64,000 nt of DNA from Nectonema munidae (GCA_030549495.1 JAUIRK010000862.1:186001-250000); one strand, 5' to 3'; positions 34,840 to 48,372 are shown, numbered from the stretch's first letter. Notes: generated by a model from the letters alone, not told the origin. A program made the numbers and translations.

Positions 34840-35439
34840 GCTTATATTTATTTTTTATTCACCAAATTAAAACGGTCATGCCTTATTCTATAAATGCTAT
34901 CTTACTTTTAGTTATAACATTTTAAATCTTTTGGACCCAATATTTAATTCCCGCAAGATGTTTAAATAATTTTTAAAAAATTGTCATCGGATAAAGTACT
35001 CTTATAGGTAAAAGATTTTGTGATTTTTTTTACTTTTTTATAAAAAAAAAAGTTTTTGACAGATTTTTTTAATCAAAATAAAAAAATTGCTTTTTACATC
35101 ATTTGTATAAATTTAAAAAAAAATTGATTTTTGACTGAATTTTTTTATTAAAATTTTTAACCATGCCTATCAAGAATATCCTTTTACCTACATTTTTTAT
35201 TTTTTTATAAGCCCTTGAAAAATATACACGATTTTCCTATTTCTAACAAAATGCACGATTCTTTTTAAATTTTATCTGAAAGTTGGAATTATGGGGCTTT
35301 GTTAAAGTCTTAAATTCGACAGGTGAAAATGACATTTTGGAATGAAGTTCTGCTCATAATGTTATTTTAAATACATTAGAGTGCACCGACTGTTCACAAA
35401 GCTCCAAGTTGATAAATAGGAGTGATTCAAGTGATGGCT

Positions 35440-36130
35440 TCCCTTGGATGTGATATTCTTGTGGTAAGCGAAAAAGTGTTAGAACTTCTTCTCCAGAAGT
35501 GATCTCGACTTCAAGTCCATGATTTTATTTATATATGGATGGTGCCGTGATTATTTGTTGAACACTATCATGCATGATGCTTCTATTGGAAGGACCTGTG
35601 TGGATTGGGAAAATTTTTGTAGAGAAGTTGTCACTGTTTGGATCGAGAACAACCTAATTATCATACTGGGCTTTGATGAAAACATTAATCAAATTATCAA
35701 ATAAATTCTTTCACAGAGGAACATGAAGAGAGGGTCATTGGGTTCTCGGTGGGATACAAAGGGCAAGTAAAAAATGTTTTTTGATTGAAGTGGAAGGCAA
35801 AAATGAAGCCACTTTATCTGAAGCCATTAAAAGTTATATTTTGCCTGGCTCCATTATTGTTACTGATGGCTGGCGTGCTTACCAAAACACAAGTTCTATT
35901 CGTAATGGATATTATGATTATTGGGTTAAACGAAATTTTGTAGACCCTAATGACTTAGAGATCCATACTCATAAAATTGAGAATCTTTGGATGAGAGAAA
36001 AGAAAACTCAGAAGGCAATTTGGAACATCAAATGAATTGTTTAAATCGTACTTGGATGAATTTATTTGGAGAAGTCATTTTTCTCAGTTTAATTTTTTTG
36101 TGTTCTTTGAAAGATATTTTGCATTGATTT
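35440..36130 (+). pseudogene. Merlin (IS1016-like) transposase remnant
   Basis: Three fragments in order: VDWENFCREVVTVWIENN (about 35600), LGGIQRASKKCFLIEVEGKN, and PGSIIVTDGWRAYQNTSS with EIHTHKIENLWMREKK (to 36000). These are followed in a shifted frame by RQFGTSNELFKSYLDEF. They match the DDE_Tnp_IS1595 fold of Merlin transposases, with the second catalytic Asp (VTDGW) and the Glu (IENLW) in place. At least two frame breaks disrupt it and terminal repeats were not found. Confidence 0.75.
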
Positions 36131-36364
36131 GAAATTTTCCAAAGGTTTATTTTTTTAATAAAAATTTAAAACGTCCAAAATCTTTTCAGCAAAATCATAT
36201 TTATCATTGCGATAACTCTGGTGGTAAGCTTAGATTTAGTTTTTTAAAATACGTGATCATTATAATTATACTTGTCTGTTTCAAAATAAGTTCTAGACTA
36301 TGAATGAAAAATTAAATTCATCATAAGAACACGATTTACTATCTATCTTGGTATTAAATCAAAA

Positions 36365-36870
36365 TACATGGTGTGAAATAAATTTGCGGTTTATTTTTAA
36401 AATCTGTCTCCGAGAACATTAATTAAAATTTTACATGGAATATACACACTTTTATAACAGATCAACAATTATGGATTGTTTTTGCATTTAGAATTTGAAA
36501 ATACTTATAAGTGTGAAACAAAGTTGCTGTTTATTTCTAAAATCTGTCTTCGGGAACACTCTTTTAAATTTTAAATGAAATATACAGATTTTCATATCAA
36601 ATCAACAATGCCAATTTCATTTATAGATTGTTTTTGCATTTGGATTTCAAAATACTTATAAGTGTGAAATAAATTTGTGGTTGACTTCTAAAAATTGTTC
36701 CCAAAAACAAAATTTGCGGTTTACATCTAAAATCTGACTACGAGAACATTCATTCAAATTTTACATGAAATACACACATTTTTATAACAAATCAACAATG
36801 CCAATTCCAATTATAGATTGTTTTGGATTTAAAATTTGAAAATACTTGTAAGCGTGAATCAAGTTTGCAA
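36365..36870 (+). repeat. Satellite array 1 (~140-190-bp units)
   Basis: GTGTGAAATAAATTTGCGG and its variants recur at 36371, 36511, 36662 and 36852. Units share TCTAAAATCTG, GAGAACATT, ACATGAAATA and CAAAATACTTATAA. It ends next to a CATATGTACGCATTTTCAAG motif that also occurs in the 51-kb array. Small open frames here are repeat sequence. Confidence 0.85.
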
Positions 36871-37029
36871 ATCAGGTGTTTTAAACATATGTACGCATTT
36901 TCAAGTAGGCTGAATCCAACAGAAAAATTAATATCTATTATACCTATCGAAGGCCGGAAAGACTCCTTGAAGCCAAAACCCATTGAGATGCGAGAAAGAG
37001 ATGACGTCACCAGATTGAATAATCAAAGG

Positions 37030-37560
37030 AAGTACTTGTGATCTCCACGTCAAACAACAGCCACGGATCGAACAAAGTAGAAGGTGCTGGTAAAAAAGAA
37101 CAAAGTGCACCTACGGCCTCTTGACTATGGATAAAACCATCATGTTCAAATCAGGCCACAGTGAGTGTGAGATTTCTGGCTCACATGATACCCCCACCTT
37201 TGAGTGGATAATACCTCACTGACTTGAGGGGGGACCTAAATTCCAGGAAATATTTTAATTACCTAATTTTGCGATTAACAATAATCCACATATGATACAC
37301 ATTCAATTTTGCAGAATCAATATGAAGGGGAGATTTAAATTTAACAGATTTTGTACATTTTTTATCATTTAAAACACGGATCTTTTCATTATCAACCAAT
37401 GAAAACAAAATTTCATGTAATTTGATAAACTGTAAGTTATTCATTTTTAACCTCATATTTTTTTACAATTTGATACATAGAATCTTGATGGTGCCCTCTA
37501 TGCATATATATAATGCCCTCGGAGCTTTGCGAAGCTCCTAATTTAAACTAGGTCGAGATT
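37030..37560. other. Unassigned higher-GC segment and small hairpin
   Basis: 37030-37245 is less AT-rich than its surroundings (CAGCCACGGATCGAACAAAG, GGCCACAGTGAGTGTGAG) but has no recognised family. At 37519-37536, GGAGCTTTGCGAAGCTCC forms a 7-bp stem with a 4-base loop. Nothing else in 36.9-38.6 kb is recognised, apart from a fragment of the 51-kb repeat near 38385-38420 in reverse. Confidence 0.4.
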
Positions 37561-38619
37561 TGAGAATAAGAGAAGCAAGGAAGCTGAAGGCACTTTGAAT
37601 AAGAAAAATGAAATATTATTTCTTTTAATAAAATGCTCTTATATTTTGTCAATGTAGTCCTTTGAGAAGCTATATATTGTTTTAAGAAACAAGTATATGT
37701 TACTTGCCTACATGGAAGATATAACGTTTTCCAATGAACTATTTCGAGGAGATGGTGTAATAATCTGATATTGAGATCAACAAAAAACATCTTGGCAGTG
37801 AAGATGGAAATTTCACTAAAAAAGTGATCTAAAAATTTCTAAACAGTTAGACTTATCATTATAATTTATAATGAGGTAAAAAATATCAATTTTATGAGCT
37901 TTATCGAACATGATCTCCGTTCGCTTTGAGTAGAAATTTGGTCACATCCCTATTTATGAGATGGATAAAATCATTATTATATCAAGAAAGAAAATTATTT
38001 TATCGATTGGGTTGTAAAAGTAAATGTAATGTCGGATTGACTAAATATATAAACATTTTAACCAATGTATTTAACTTGTAAATAACAAGTATTCATTACC
38101 TGTGTATATATTGACAAAAATACCTTCATGATGAAAAATGATAATAAAATATCTGACCATAAATTATTATCAAGAAGTAAACAGTAACGGCAATTCAAAG
38201 TGACAAAAATATTTTAGAATCAAAGTAAGCATTTTCGATCTACTGTGTATGGATAAGTTTATTTAAAAATATTGAGAAAAATCTTTGGCGTTAAGTCACT
38301 TCTGAAATATAATAAGTTAAGACAATAAAGCCAAAAAATATGGAACTATAAAATATTTCAAGTTATATTTTTGTCATTGTTTGACTGATTTTCATGAAAT
38401 AAATGACACCATATAAACCTCACGCAAAAATTTAGTAAAAATATTTAACATTTTAGGAAAAAGAAGCCCTCCCCCCCTCCCCTCCCCACAAAGAGAAAAT
38501 AAAATAACGCGTTAGTTAATTGAGACCACTAACTAACTATTAGAATTCACGGATTTCAAAATTTTTCCAGATAAGATTTCAATGCTGTAAAAATGCGATT
38601 CTTGTGAGATAATTCCATT

Positions 38620-39905
38620 TTTGACCTTCGCACTACGGACCATGGCTTTTTACTCCATCTTGTAACTTCGATAGAGTTTTTCGCCTTATAAAAAATATGT
38701 AAGCATAGGAAATAATTATATGTACTTTTTAACTAGACGATACAGGATTACTTTTGATAAAAAAAAATAAACATAAGTCAAAAAGTTGTTTTTTTATAAG
38801 CTTTTATTCAAGGAGATTTTTTTACTTAAAAAAAAGGCAAAATTTTTTCATAAAAATTTTTCAATTTTTTTTACATTTGGTGACTTTATATTTGTTTTTA
38901 TGTACAATATGGGTAAAAAATAAACAAAAACAAATTTATATGATAATTAACAAAAAAAGATTAAAAAAAAAATTAACGCCATCTGCTCTAAAAATTTTTA
39001 TATGATTCAGACATCAAAAATATACAAAACAATAGGACTAAACGAAACAATAAGATAAAAGAATTAAAAATATTTGTAGATGAGCTGTTAGCAGTTAGGA
39101 CAAAGCATTTTTGTATGATTTTTACATATATATTTATGGCATGCATCACATTTTCTGGTTCCCTTTTTTTTGGTTTACAGGATGATATATAACAATTTCC
39201 CCTAGAGGTAGAAGAAACCTCTCGTCTTTCTGTAATATTTTGAAAACCATAAAATGATAAAATACTCAAAATTTTACCTGGGGTCAATGAACTCTGCGAT
39301 CTTAATTTCATAGATTTTTCAGACAATTTTAGACACAAATCTCTTAAAAAATATTTTCTTCCTCCGGCTCTGGTTGATGGGTATATGTTTGGAGAATTAT
39401 ACTTAGATATTATCCAACTATTATGGCATACAATATCTAAATAGTTGGTAAAAACGGCATAAGTCCATTTTCTATTAGGCTTATAGCATGTATAAGCCCT
39501 TAACATTTTATTTGCCATATCAACACCACCCTTAAAACTATTATACGTTAAAATTGTTTCAGGAATATTGTCTGCCCCCTCTGTTTGAATACATCCCAAA
39601 TGCTGACTGGATAGTATGTAAACTACTTTGAAATTTTTGATAGCATGTTTACGGGGTATGTAAGCAGTTATAGATGCATGTGTAGTATACAAAAATCTAC
39701 TTTCACATGCAGCTAATCTCAATTCTTTGAGATGTTGTGGTCTTAATATGAGGGGTATAAATCTCCTATTTGCTCTTACTGTACGTAGGACAGTGTAATC
39801 CTGACTTATTCCCCATACACATAAATTATGTGATGTAAAGAATCGGTCAATTACAATTCCACAGCCTTTAGGAATATTAGCATCACTGACTAGGTTTATT
39901 AAAAT
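38620..39905 (-). mobile_element. piggyBac, 3' half (copy 3), long open frame
   Basis: The reverse strand is open from about 39905 to 38988. It reads GCGIVIDRFFTSHNLCVWG, YTVLRTVRANRRFIPLIL, ACESRFLYTTHASITAYIPR, GGVDMANKMLRAYTCYKPNR, KWTYAVFTNYLDIVC and a C-terminal segment with LSFYGF. The second and third catalytic aspartates are present; the N-terminal half, including the first, is absent. The end at 38620 (TGACCTTCGCACTACGGAC) matches the terminus of copy 2, so the two are close relatives. The zinc tail is partly eroded. The left part of the element is cut off where RTE-like sequence begins. Confidence 0.82.
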
Positions 39906-39984
39906 TTGAATTTATGTAGTCTCTCGTCCAAGCAAGAGTCAATGCCAGCCAGTCATCAGTGATAAAAGAATGTTAATTGAAACT

Positions 39985-40250
39985 CAAAGCGAAGATTTAC
40001 ACCACGATTGTTCTTTCAATTGGAGCTTGAAGAAAAAAGATGAAAGAAAATTAATTGCAACTGAAATGAAGATGCTTAGAGGGAGATGGCTCTTAGAGAC
40101 AAAAAAGAAATGAGGAAATTAGAAGAAAAACGGAAGTTGAGATAAGTGTGCTGGCTGAAGCATAACGTTGTAAACTGCGGTGGTACTTGTATAAAGATGG
40201 AGAGATGGGCTGAAGAAACGACTACAGGATCTTGGACTCAATAAAATTGT
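39985..40250 (+). pseudogene. RTE-type LINE, C-terminal fragment
   Basis: About 40017-40083 reads NWSLKKKDERKLIATEMKML followed by RGRWLL. It resembles the conserved segment after the reverse transcriptase in RTE LINEs (a W-x-L...E motif and MLR). Further fragments follow in other frames (KKEMRKLEEKRKL, CKLRWYLY, WAEETTTGSW). Frame breaks are numerous. Confidence 0.5.
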
Positions 40251-40479
40251 TTATATAATAATTTTTTATTAGTTTGGATAAATTATTTTACTTTTCTACA
40301 TAGAAGATTTAAGTGAATATATAATATCTCACAGATACATTCTTCAATAACATTGACATAAAAAAACTTATCATGGTAAATATTTTTAACTTATTCTATT
40401 CTGTGACTAAGTTGTTACTAGTCTAATAGTTTTTGTAACTAAAAATTTACAAAGTAACAGTGAATATTATTATTATGTT

Positions 40480-42960
40480 AAAGGAGATCCTGTTGTAGGA
40501 ATGAATCTAATTAAAAAGTATTTTCAAAGAAAAGAATAGTAGGCTATTCAAAGCCAAACAGTTTTAGATTATTTACTGAAAATTCAAATTGTTTGAAAGT
40601 TTTTTACACTAATGCCAATCAGTTACTTCCAAAAATTGATGAATTAAATCTACTAGCTAGACATTATGATTATGACATCTTGTTCGTAACTGAATTTTTA
40701 TCGAAAAATTCAATACGAGCAACCTAAATCTCAGCCTGTTTGAAATTGAGCATTATGCGTCATGTCACAACATTAGTAATAGTGACATAGAGTCAGCAAA
40801 TTGTACACAAAAAAGAGGTATTATTTGCTTTTACAAAAAGAAGTTAGCTCTTTCTCTTGTTTCCTTTGCAAATGCAGTCTCTGTTGAGCATATTACTGTT
40901 AAACTTCTTGGTAGTTGTACAGTATTCACTTGTTTCTATAGAAGTCCTAATTCAAATGTTGTTAGTAGTACACATGAAATTATTCAAAAAACAAGAGAAA
41001 TAAGAGAAAAGGTAAAATTCAACAATTATATTGTCCTAGGAGATTTCAACCATCCTAATATCAACTGGAATACATGCAAAGCAAAACACAACTCCACAGA
41101 GGAACTATTTCTTAATTTTTTTCAGGAAAGTTATATGAAACAGTTGATCCGAACTCCAACAAGAGTCAGCTCAAATGGTAAAGAAAGTCTTCTTGACTTG
41201 GTTTTTACTAGCAATGAAAATTATTTAAATGATTTCAAAACGCTACCAAATCTAACAAAAAGTGATCATTACTGCTTAGTTTTTACAGTCCAACAAAAAT
41301 TAAAAGATCATTTTAAAAGTCTTAAGTATAACTTTCGTGCTGCTAACTATAACTGCATAAGAAATACCCTAGAAAGTATTGACTGGAAATGTCTGAATAA
41401 CAAAAGTTTACATGAATCTTGTATCTTATTCGACTCCTTGATTAAAGAACAAATTAATCTTCATGTTCCATCTTTTCCACAAAAAAAGAAATTCAAGTCT
41501 TTCATCAACAGAGAATCCATTCTGCTACATAAAAGGAAGAAAAAGTTGTTCCAAATCTACTTTGTTTTGTAGATTTTCTACAAAAAAAGAAAAAAAACCA
41601 AGATTACAATAAATCTCTTGAAGAATCACAGCTCCCTGATGCATGGAAATTAAGTTGTGTTACACCTAAATTAATGATAAAATTTATGCTCATCTTGAAT
41701 TAAATGGTTTATTGTCGAATTTTCAACATGGCTTTCGCCGAAAAAAGTCTACAATTACTAATTTGATTGAGTTTATGAATGAAGTCACACTTGAAATGAA
41801 TAATGATAAGACAGTAAATGTTATTTATTTGGACTTTGAAAAAGCCTTTGATACACTTCCTCATAAGAGGCTCCTTTTAAAGTGGCAGTCTTTTGGTCTT
41901 TCTGGAAATTTTCTGAATTGGATTGAAGATTATGTATGTGGAAGTAAATCTCTTATACAAGTAAATGGATTCCGGTCCAAAATCAACAAGATTCCAAGTG
42001 GTGTTCCGCAGGGATCAATACTTGGACCAATGTTTTTCAATCTGTTTGTCAATGATATATCTGATAGACTTAAATCTAGTATCAAGTTATTTGCTGACGA
42101 CATAAAGATATACGCTTCTTCCAACGAATTCTCTAACCATTGGCTGCAGCAAGATTTGTTTTCAATATATCAATGGACAGTTGAATGGGACATGAAAGAA
42201 ATTAAACATTGATAAGTGCTATCATCTTCAAATTGGACCGCCTGATAATAGTGTCTTCTTCTTAGGTGGGAAGCCGCTCAAAAAAGTTTTAAAGCAAATC
42301 GATTTGGGGATTGTTATTGACTCTAAACTTAATTTCAAAGAACACGTGTCTGTTAGTGTCAAAAAAGCTTACTCTATCTTGCATATGCTCAAAAACACTT
42401 TTGTCTTCTCTAACAAAGATGTAGCTGTTCACTTATTTAAATCATTGGTAAGGCCAATCCTCGAGTATGGAAATATAATTTTTGGGAATTCCTGTTTATT
42501 TAACATGAGGAAAATTGAGAAAGTGCAAAAGGTGTTCACTAAATATTTGAAAGGTATGAAAAACCTCAGCTATGAAGAAAGATTAAAAATCCTAAACTTA
42601 CCTACATTGTACTACAGAACGATTCGCAATGAAATGATAACTATATTTAATATAACAAATGATAATATGGATATCAATAGAAATGTTTTACCTGAATTTT
42701 CGACAAGAATATCCAGATCTCACCAGTACAAACTGAATACAGAACTATCAACCAAATTCAGACGAAATTATTTTGCATTGAGAGGACTCAAAAGATGGAA
42801 TAGTTTACCTACCAAAGTTATTTCATCAAGCTCAATTGACATATTCAAGAAAAAATTAGACAAATTTCTTGGCAATGAAATGTATAAATATATATAATTG
42901 AATTTGCAGATGCATTTTCATAGGCGTAAGCCTTTTATAATGCTTAATAAACTTATGTTA
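40480..42960 (+). mobile_element. CR1-like LINE, internally deleted
   Basis: The APE endonuclease starts near 40592 (LKVFYTNANQLLPKIDELNL, DILFVTEFLSK). It continues with YIVLGDFNHPNINWN and SDHYCLVFTV (41135-41572). The reverse transcriptase (41712-42212) has FQHGFRRKKST, VIYLDFEKAFDTLPHKRLL, SGVPQGSILGP and LFADDIKIYAS. The tail (42304-42897) carries LGIVIDSKLNFKEHV, HLFKSLVRPILEYGN and LRGLKRWNSLP. RT motifs between CVTPKL and NGLLSNFQ are missing near 41670, so about 60-70 codons are deleted. A frameshift at about 42200 and several others make it dead. The 3' end is a TTATG-type repeat near 42950. Confidence 0.85.
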
Positions 42961-42999
42961 TGTTAAGTTTATTTTAAATTTAAAATGTCTAATCTTTGC

Positions 43000-45900
43000 T
43001 TTTTACTACTTTTTGACATTTTATAGTTATAATTCAATCTTGGTTTACATAAAATGGAAGAAAATATTGATAAAGAAGTTTTTACACTACTTGTTCAAAG
43101 TGAAAATGAAATAGAAGATTATTCTGAAACTAACTAAGAAGAGATAGATGACGTAGAAGTTCAAAGTAGTGATTCTAATAGTGAAACACATAGAAAATTG
43201 TAGTTTTGATGAAGATTATGAAAATGAACAAGAACAAAAAGATGTTTATGTTGGAAAAGATAAAAAAAAAACTATATGGGCGAACAAATTTAAAAAACGT
43301 TGTAGAGAAAACCACACAATATTTTTATACATTTTCTTTGTGTTCTTGGAATAGCAAAAAATTTAAAAAATGTTTTAGATATTTGGAGTTGTTTGATTGA
43401 TATGGAAATATTGAATGAAATTGTTAAATATACAAACCAATATATAGAAAGAAACTCTAAAAAATTACAGATCTAAAAAGTTTTGAAGTTTTTAAAATAC
43501 TTTTTTCTAAAAAAGTGAAGGAAAGCGATCGTAAAATTGTAGTTTTTAATTGTTCAAGTAAAATTTATAAATCAATCTCGAATAATAATTTTTTGATATA
43601 TCTGAACCTTCGTTGTTACAAAGTATACCCTTATATAATGTACAAGCTTAAGACTTAAGTCTAAGTACTTAATTCTTAAGTACTAGAAAGGCTGTTTGCG
43701 GATATTGTTCATTATCTCATAACGGTAAGAAATGCTCAACAAAAGATTCTGGTAGTTATGTCTGCATTACATGTAAAAATAATTGCTCAAGTATCCTAAA
43801 TCATTCAGCGTTAGATTATAAATGTCCTTGTGTTCAAAGAGAAATCCTGAGTGTTAAAATGAACACTGCTTACGATGAATAAACCCGATTTCCTTTCTAA
43901 TAACTTTATAAATCCAATGTTAAATTTTTGTGATAAGAATTCTTCTCTTGACTATATAAATTCACATGTATTACCTTCTGAACTAGGTCTCAATACATCC
44001 GCTTTCTTTTATAGTGAAAAAAATGATATTAATATCTTAAGTTTAAATGTCCAATCATTGAAGAGTAAATTTGATTTACTTAAAGTTTTTATAGAAAATT
44101 TCAAAAAATGTTATAATTACGAAATTGATATACTCTGTCTACAAGAATGTTGGTGCTACTATTATGAATCTTTCAATATTTTAGGATATGATTTTATTAA
44201 TTTTTTCAGTGGTTTATCTCAGCATAGTGGCTTAGGTTTTTTTATCAAAAAAAAATATAATTTATAAAATTACCAATAAAATCTCAGAACAAGACAATTT
44301 TGAAATTTTCGCTATTACAGTTTTTATGCCAAATAATATGAAAATGACCATTTATAATACTTATCGTAGAACTCATAACATTGTGCACAATCTAGAAACG
44401 TTTTACAGTTATATGAATGATATCTTGTCCGAAACTGAAAGCTCAGTAGTAAATATACTTGTAAGTGATTTTAATTTGAATATACTTTCTGAAACACAAC
44501 ACATTTTGAACTTTATTAACGCTATTCACTCAAATGGCTTTAAATTTTGTATCGATTCTCCCACACGCCCATCATCTGAAACATGTATCGACAATTTCTT
44601 TGTTTCTCAGTCTTTACATAACTTCAAAGTATACGTAATTAATGAGATCATTTCACATCATTATCCAATTCTTTTAACCGTCAACTTAGAAGTTAAGCGA
44701 CAAAATCAAAAAAGTCACACTTTGTCTTTGATGAAAGTTCCTACATTGACAGAGTTTCAAATCATGACTGGAATAGTTTGATTACTCAGAATTTCGAAAG
44801 TCCAGAGCGCTTCTTGAATATCTTCATTAAATCTCAAATTATGTTTCTCTCTCTTAAAAGAAATTGCACTCCGTAAAAATTTCAGTCATAATGTCAAAAT
44901 GAAGCCTTGGGTCACTGAAGAAGTTCTACAGATGATAAAATGCGCAATTCACTTCATAATAACATTAGCAAATTTTCCAACGATTCAAAATTAATGTGCT
45001 CCTTCAAAAAAATGAGAAACAACATTAAAAATAAGTTAATCTTTTTGAAAAAGGCAGACTATGAGAACTATTTCTTCAATAATTCCGACTCAAAACGAAT
45101 TTGGTCAAAGGTGAAAAGTGTTATCCATCCCAATAATCATGATTCATGCTCTATTGAAATTGATGGAAAGATTGTTACGAATGAAAAACTAATAGCAAAC
45201 CAATTCAACACGGCTTTTAGCTTGTCAAATATAGATGATGCAAAAATTACTCATGAAAGAGTGCATGTTTTCCATGAAAGTATCTTCAAATTTAAAATAT
45301 TTGTGTTCAAGATGTCGAGAAAGCTATTGAAGAGTTGTCAAATAGTAAAAAGCCAAAGATGCTTATGGTGTAAGCATATATCATATAAAGCTTGTGAAGC
45401 CATTTTTATCTCCGATAATCTGCAACAGCTTTAATCAATGCCTGGATACTTCAGTTTTACCAGATGTTTTAAAAGTCAATAGGGTTGTACCTGTCCCTAA
45501 AAAAGACAAAGCTTTGAAGTTATCTTCTTTTAGACCTATTTCAATTATTCCAACGATTGTAAAAATTTTCGAAACGATACTTTTTATTCAGATATCAAAA
45601 TATTTGGAAGATAATAATATGTTAGCAAACTGTCAGTTTGCTTTCCGTAAAGGTTTCTCTACAGAACTCCTACATTGCTGTTTTTTTGATAAAATATACT
45701 TGGACCTAAGCAAAGCGTTTGATAGTGTGTCACACTAAATCTTACTAAACAAGCTTATTCATTTTGGTCTCTGTAATTCATTAATTAAATTTTTTGCTTC
45801 ATATCTAGCAAATCGCAAACAGTTTGCCAACTACCACAAGGCAAATTCTTCTTATCACAACATAACCAGAGGAGTGCCACAGGGATCTATCTTAGGTCCA

Positions 45901-48372
45901 CTGCTTTTTATTGTATATATTAATGATTTTATCAACAGCACTGACTTTTTTGATGTTTTAATATACGCAGATGATGTAACATTAATTTTTCCGTCCTGCT
46001 CTGATAATTTTGAACTGTTAAAGAACGCTTATTCCAGTGTGTTAAATTGGTGTGAACGAAATTACCTTGTCATAAATCAGTCGAAAACGAAATCAATGAT
46101 TTTCTCGAAAAAAAACATCTTGAAAACTTTTTTGTTTGACAAGCTGAACTTGAAAATCTTTTCTGAAGTGAATTTGCTTGGTCAATTGAAAATAATCTCA
46201 GTTTTAATTAGCACATTACTTATCTTTCTATAAAGCTCGCCAAATTAAATGGTATATTAGCTCATACCAGAAAGCTCTTTCCAACTAAAGTTCTTCTGAT
46301 ATTACTAAAAACTCTCTTTCTTCCTCATCTTTATTACAGCTTGGTCAAATTTGGGCACTGTAATTTACATCGCTTAATTATTTTGTATAAAAAAGCTGTC
46401 AGAATTGTTACCCATTCAAAAAAAATGTCTCACACAACTGAACTCTTTGTCAAACTTGACTTGTTAAAGTTGGAAGACATTTATACTCAAAAAATTGGAA
46501 TATTTATCCTTTCCAATTTGAACTCTTCGCATAATCATTTTCAAAATATATTATACTTTTCACTTCAAAACTTTCATATTTTTTCAGAAATGTTATGAAT
46601 CTAGATAAACCGCGTTTCAGACCTAGATACAAAGTTGTTTGTTTTTACGAAAAATACAGAAGCTTCATAGCAGAAAGTTGCTCTTCAGTAAAGAAAATGA
46701 AACTCATCATGAAAGATTGGTTCATTTCTTCATATAGAGGAAAAACAACTTGTAATGTTGTTAATTGCTATATTTGTCAAAATAATTAGTTAATGATATT
46801 TCATGTACTCATTTCATCCCCATGCTCTATTTGCTTTTTAATCTCCTTCTCTTTTTGATGCTGCATTTTTCCTGAAGCGCTTTTTATAAACCTTTGGAAA
46901 TACATGCGCTTTCATGTCTTCACTCAATTTTTAATATTGTTCTCCTAACATTATTCTACATAACATTATTATACCTTTTTTGCTAAAGAGTTTTCTTTTC
47001 TTTTGAATTACGCTACCTATAAATCATAATGACTTCCTATGTGTGTATCGAATTTGTAAATAAATTTCTTCGAATTGAATTGAAAGCCTACATTGGACTT
47101 TTATAACTTGCAGTCTTACTACACAGCAACAGGCAAAATCTTGAAGATGTTTGGGCAACTGATGGAAATGGAATAGAAAAATTTAGATTAGTTATGAGTT
47201 TGAAACGTTTTCGATTTTCAATGCGGTGTATACGTTTTGATGGCTATGATACTCGGCAAGAAAGAAAAAATGTCGATCGTTTTGCTCCAATCAGAAAGGT
47301 GTTTGAAAAGTTTGTGGAAAATTGTAAAAACAGTTTTTTACTTAGTGAAAATGTTACAATAGATGAAAAGCTTGACGGATATAGAGGAAATTGTCAATTC
47401 CGACAATATATTCCATCAAAGCCCAGAAAATATGTCATCAAAATATTTTGTTTAGCTGATGCAAAAATTTTTTATACTTATAATATGGAAGTGTATCTTG
47501 GTTTTCAGCAAGAAGGAAAATATAAAGTAAGCAATAAACCAAGCGATGTTGTCAAAAGGCAAAGCTCTCCAATATATAACACAGGTCGTAACATTACAGC
47601 GGACAACTGGTTCACGGATTTTAAATTGGTTAATTTTTTAGTTGAAAAAAAGTTATCTTATGATGGAACTAAAAAAATGAATAAAGCTGAAATCCCTAAA
47701 GAATTTGTTGCAACAAAAAAAGGCGAACAATTTTCAAGTTTATTTGGATTTGATCAAAACTGTTCAATGGTTTCATATGTACCAAAAAAATATAAAAATG
47801 TTATTTTGGTTCCAAGTTTGCATAATGATGATGAAATTGATGAGAATTCTAAAGAAAGAAATAAGCCCGAAGTTATTGCGTTTTATAATAGAACAAAATC
47901 TGGTGTAGACGTCGTTGACAAGATGTGTGAAAGCTACAATGTAGCTAGAAACACAAAAAGATGGCCAAAAATTGTTTTTTTTCAATTCTGAATATAAGTG
48001 GAATGAATGCTCAAGTATTGAACATGTTTAATGGTATAAAATATCCTAGTAGAAAAAAGTTTTGGAAAGCATTATATCTGACCAGTTAGTAGGAGAGCAC
48101 TTGAAAAGGAGAAGTGAATGCAAAAAAGGAATACCTTTGATTTTACAACAAAAACTACAAATTATTTGTAACTCACAAGCATCAAATTGTGTAAATTCAA
48201 TTGAAGAATGCCATGTAAGTTCGTAGTCGAATAAGCGAAAAAGATGTTTGCCATGTACAAATTCAAAAAAGGCAGGACTGACAAAATATTATCGTTCTAT
48301 TTGTAAAGTGCATTTGGGTTTGGAGCACGCCAAAGTCGTTTGTGAAACATGCTTGGTACAAAAAGCAGCATA
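43000..48372 (+). mobile_element. piggyBac transposon (copy 4) split by a LINE
   Basis: N-terminal part: about 43053 MEENIDKEVFTLLVQSENEI with an acidic stretch, then EIVKYTNQYIERNSKK up to about 43464. It resumes at about 47080 with ELKAYIGLL, then RQNLEDVWATDGNG and a long open frame 47194-47991: DEKLDGYRGNCQFRQYIPSK (first Asp), ITADNWFTDFKLVNFL (second) and NRTKSGVDVVDKMCESYN (third). The zinc tail CLPC...ICKVH...CETCL (to about 48360) is in shifted frames. The subfamily differs from copies 1-3. The ends and TTAA sites are not clear, and the left side merges with the preceding LINE tail. Confidence 0.8.
43465..47083 (+). mobile_element. Jockey/CR1-group LINE inserted in a piggyBac
   Basis: Begins inside ORF1: VFKILFSKKVKESDRKIVVF, then a zinc-knuckle region CGYCSLSHNGKKC at about 43700. 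The APE endonuclease starts near 43875 and reads ILSLNVQSLKSKFDLLKVF, DILCLQECW and SDFNLN (aligned with GDFN). The reverse transcriptase region reads VVPVPKKDKALKLSSFRPIS, IYLDLSKAFDSVSH, GVPQGSILGPLLFIVYINDF and VLIYADDVTLIFPS. A 3' domain runs to about 46790. The 3' terminus is TTCGAATTGAATTGAAA, a TTGAA-type tail. It is 5'-truncated and has several frame breaks. Confidence 0.85.

Noticed and set aside
36792-37110. Overlapping 60-72-codon frames on both strands
   Set aside because: They lie in or next to the satellite array and have no protein-like motifs.
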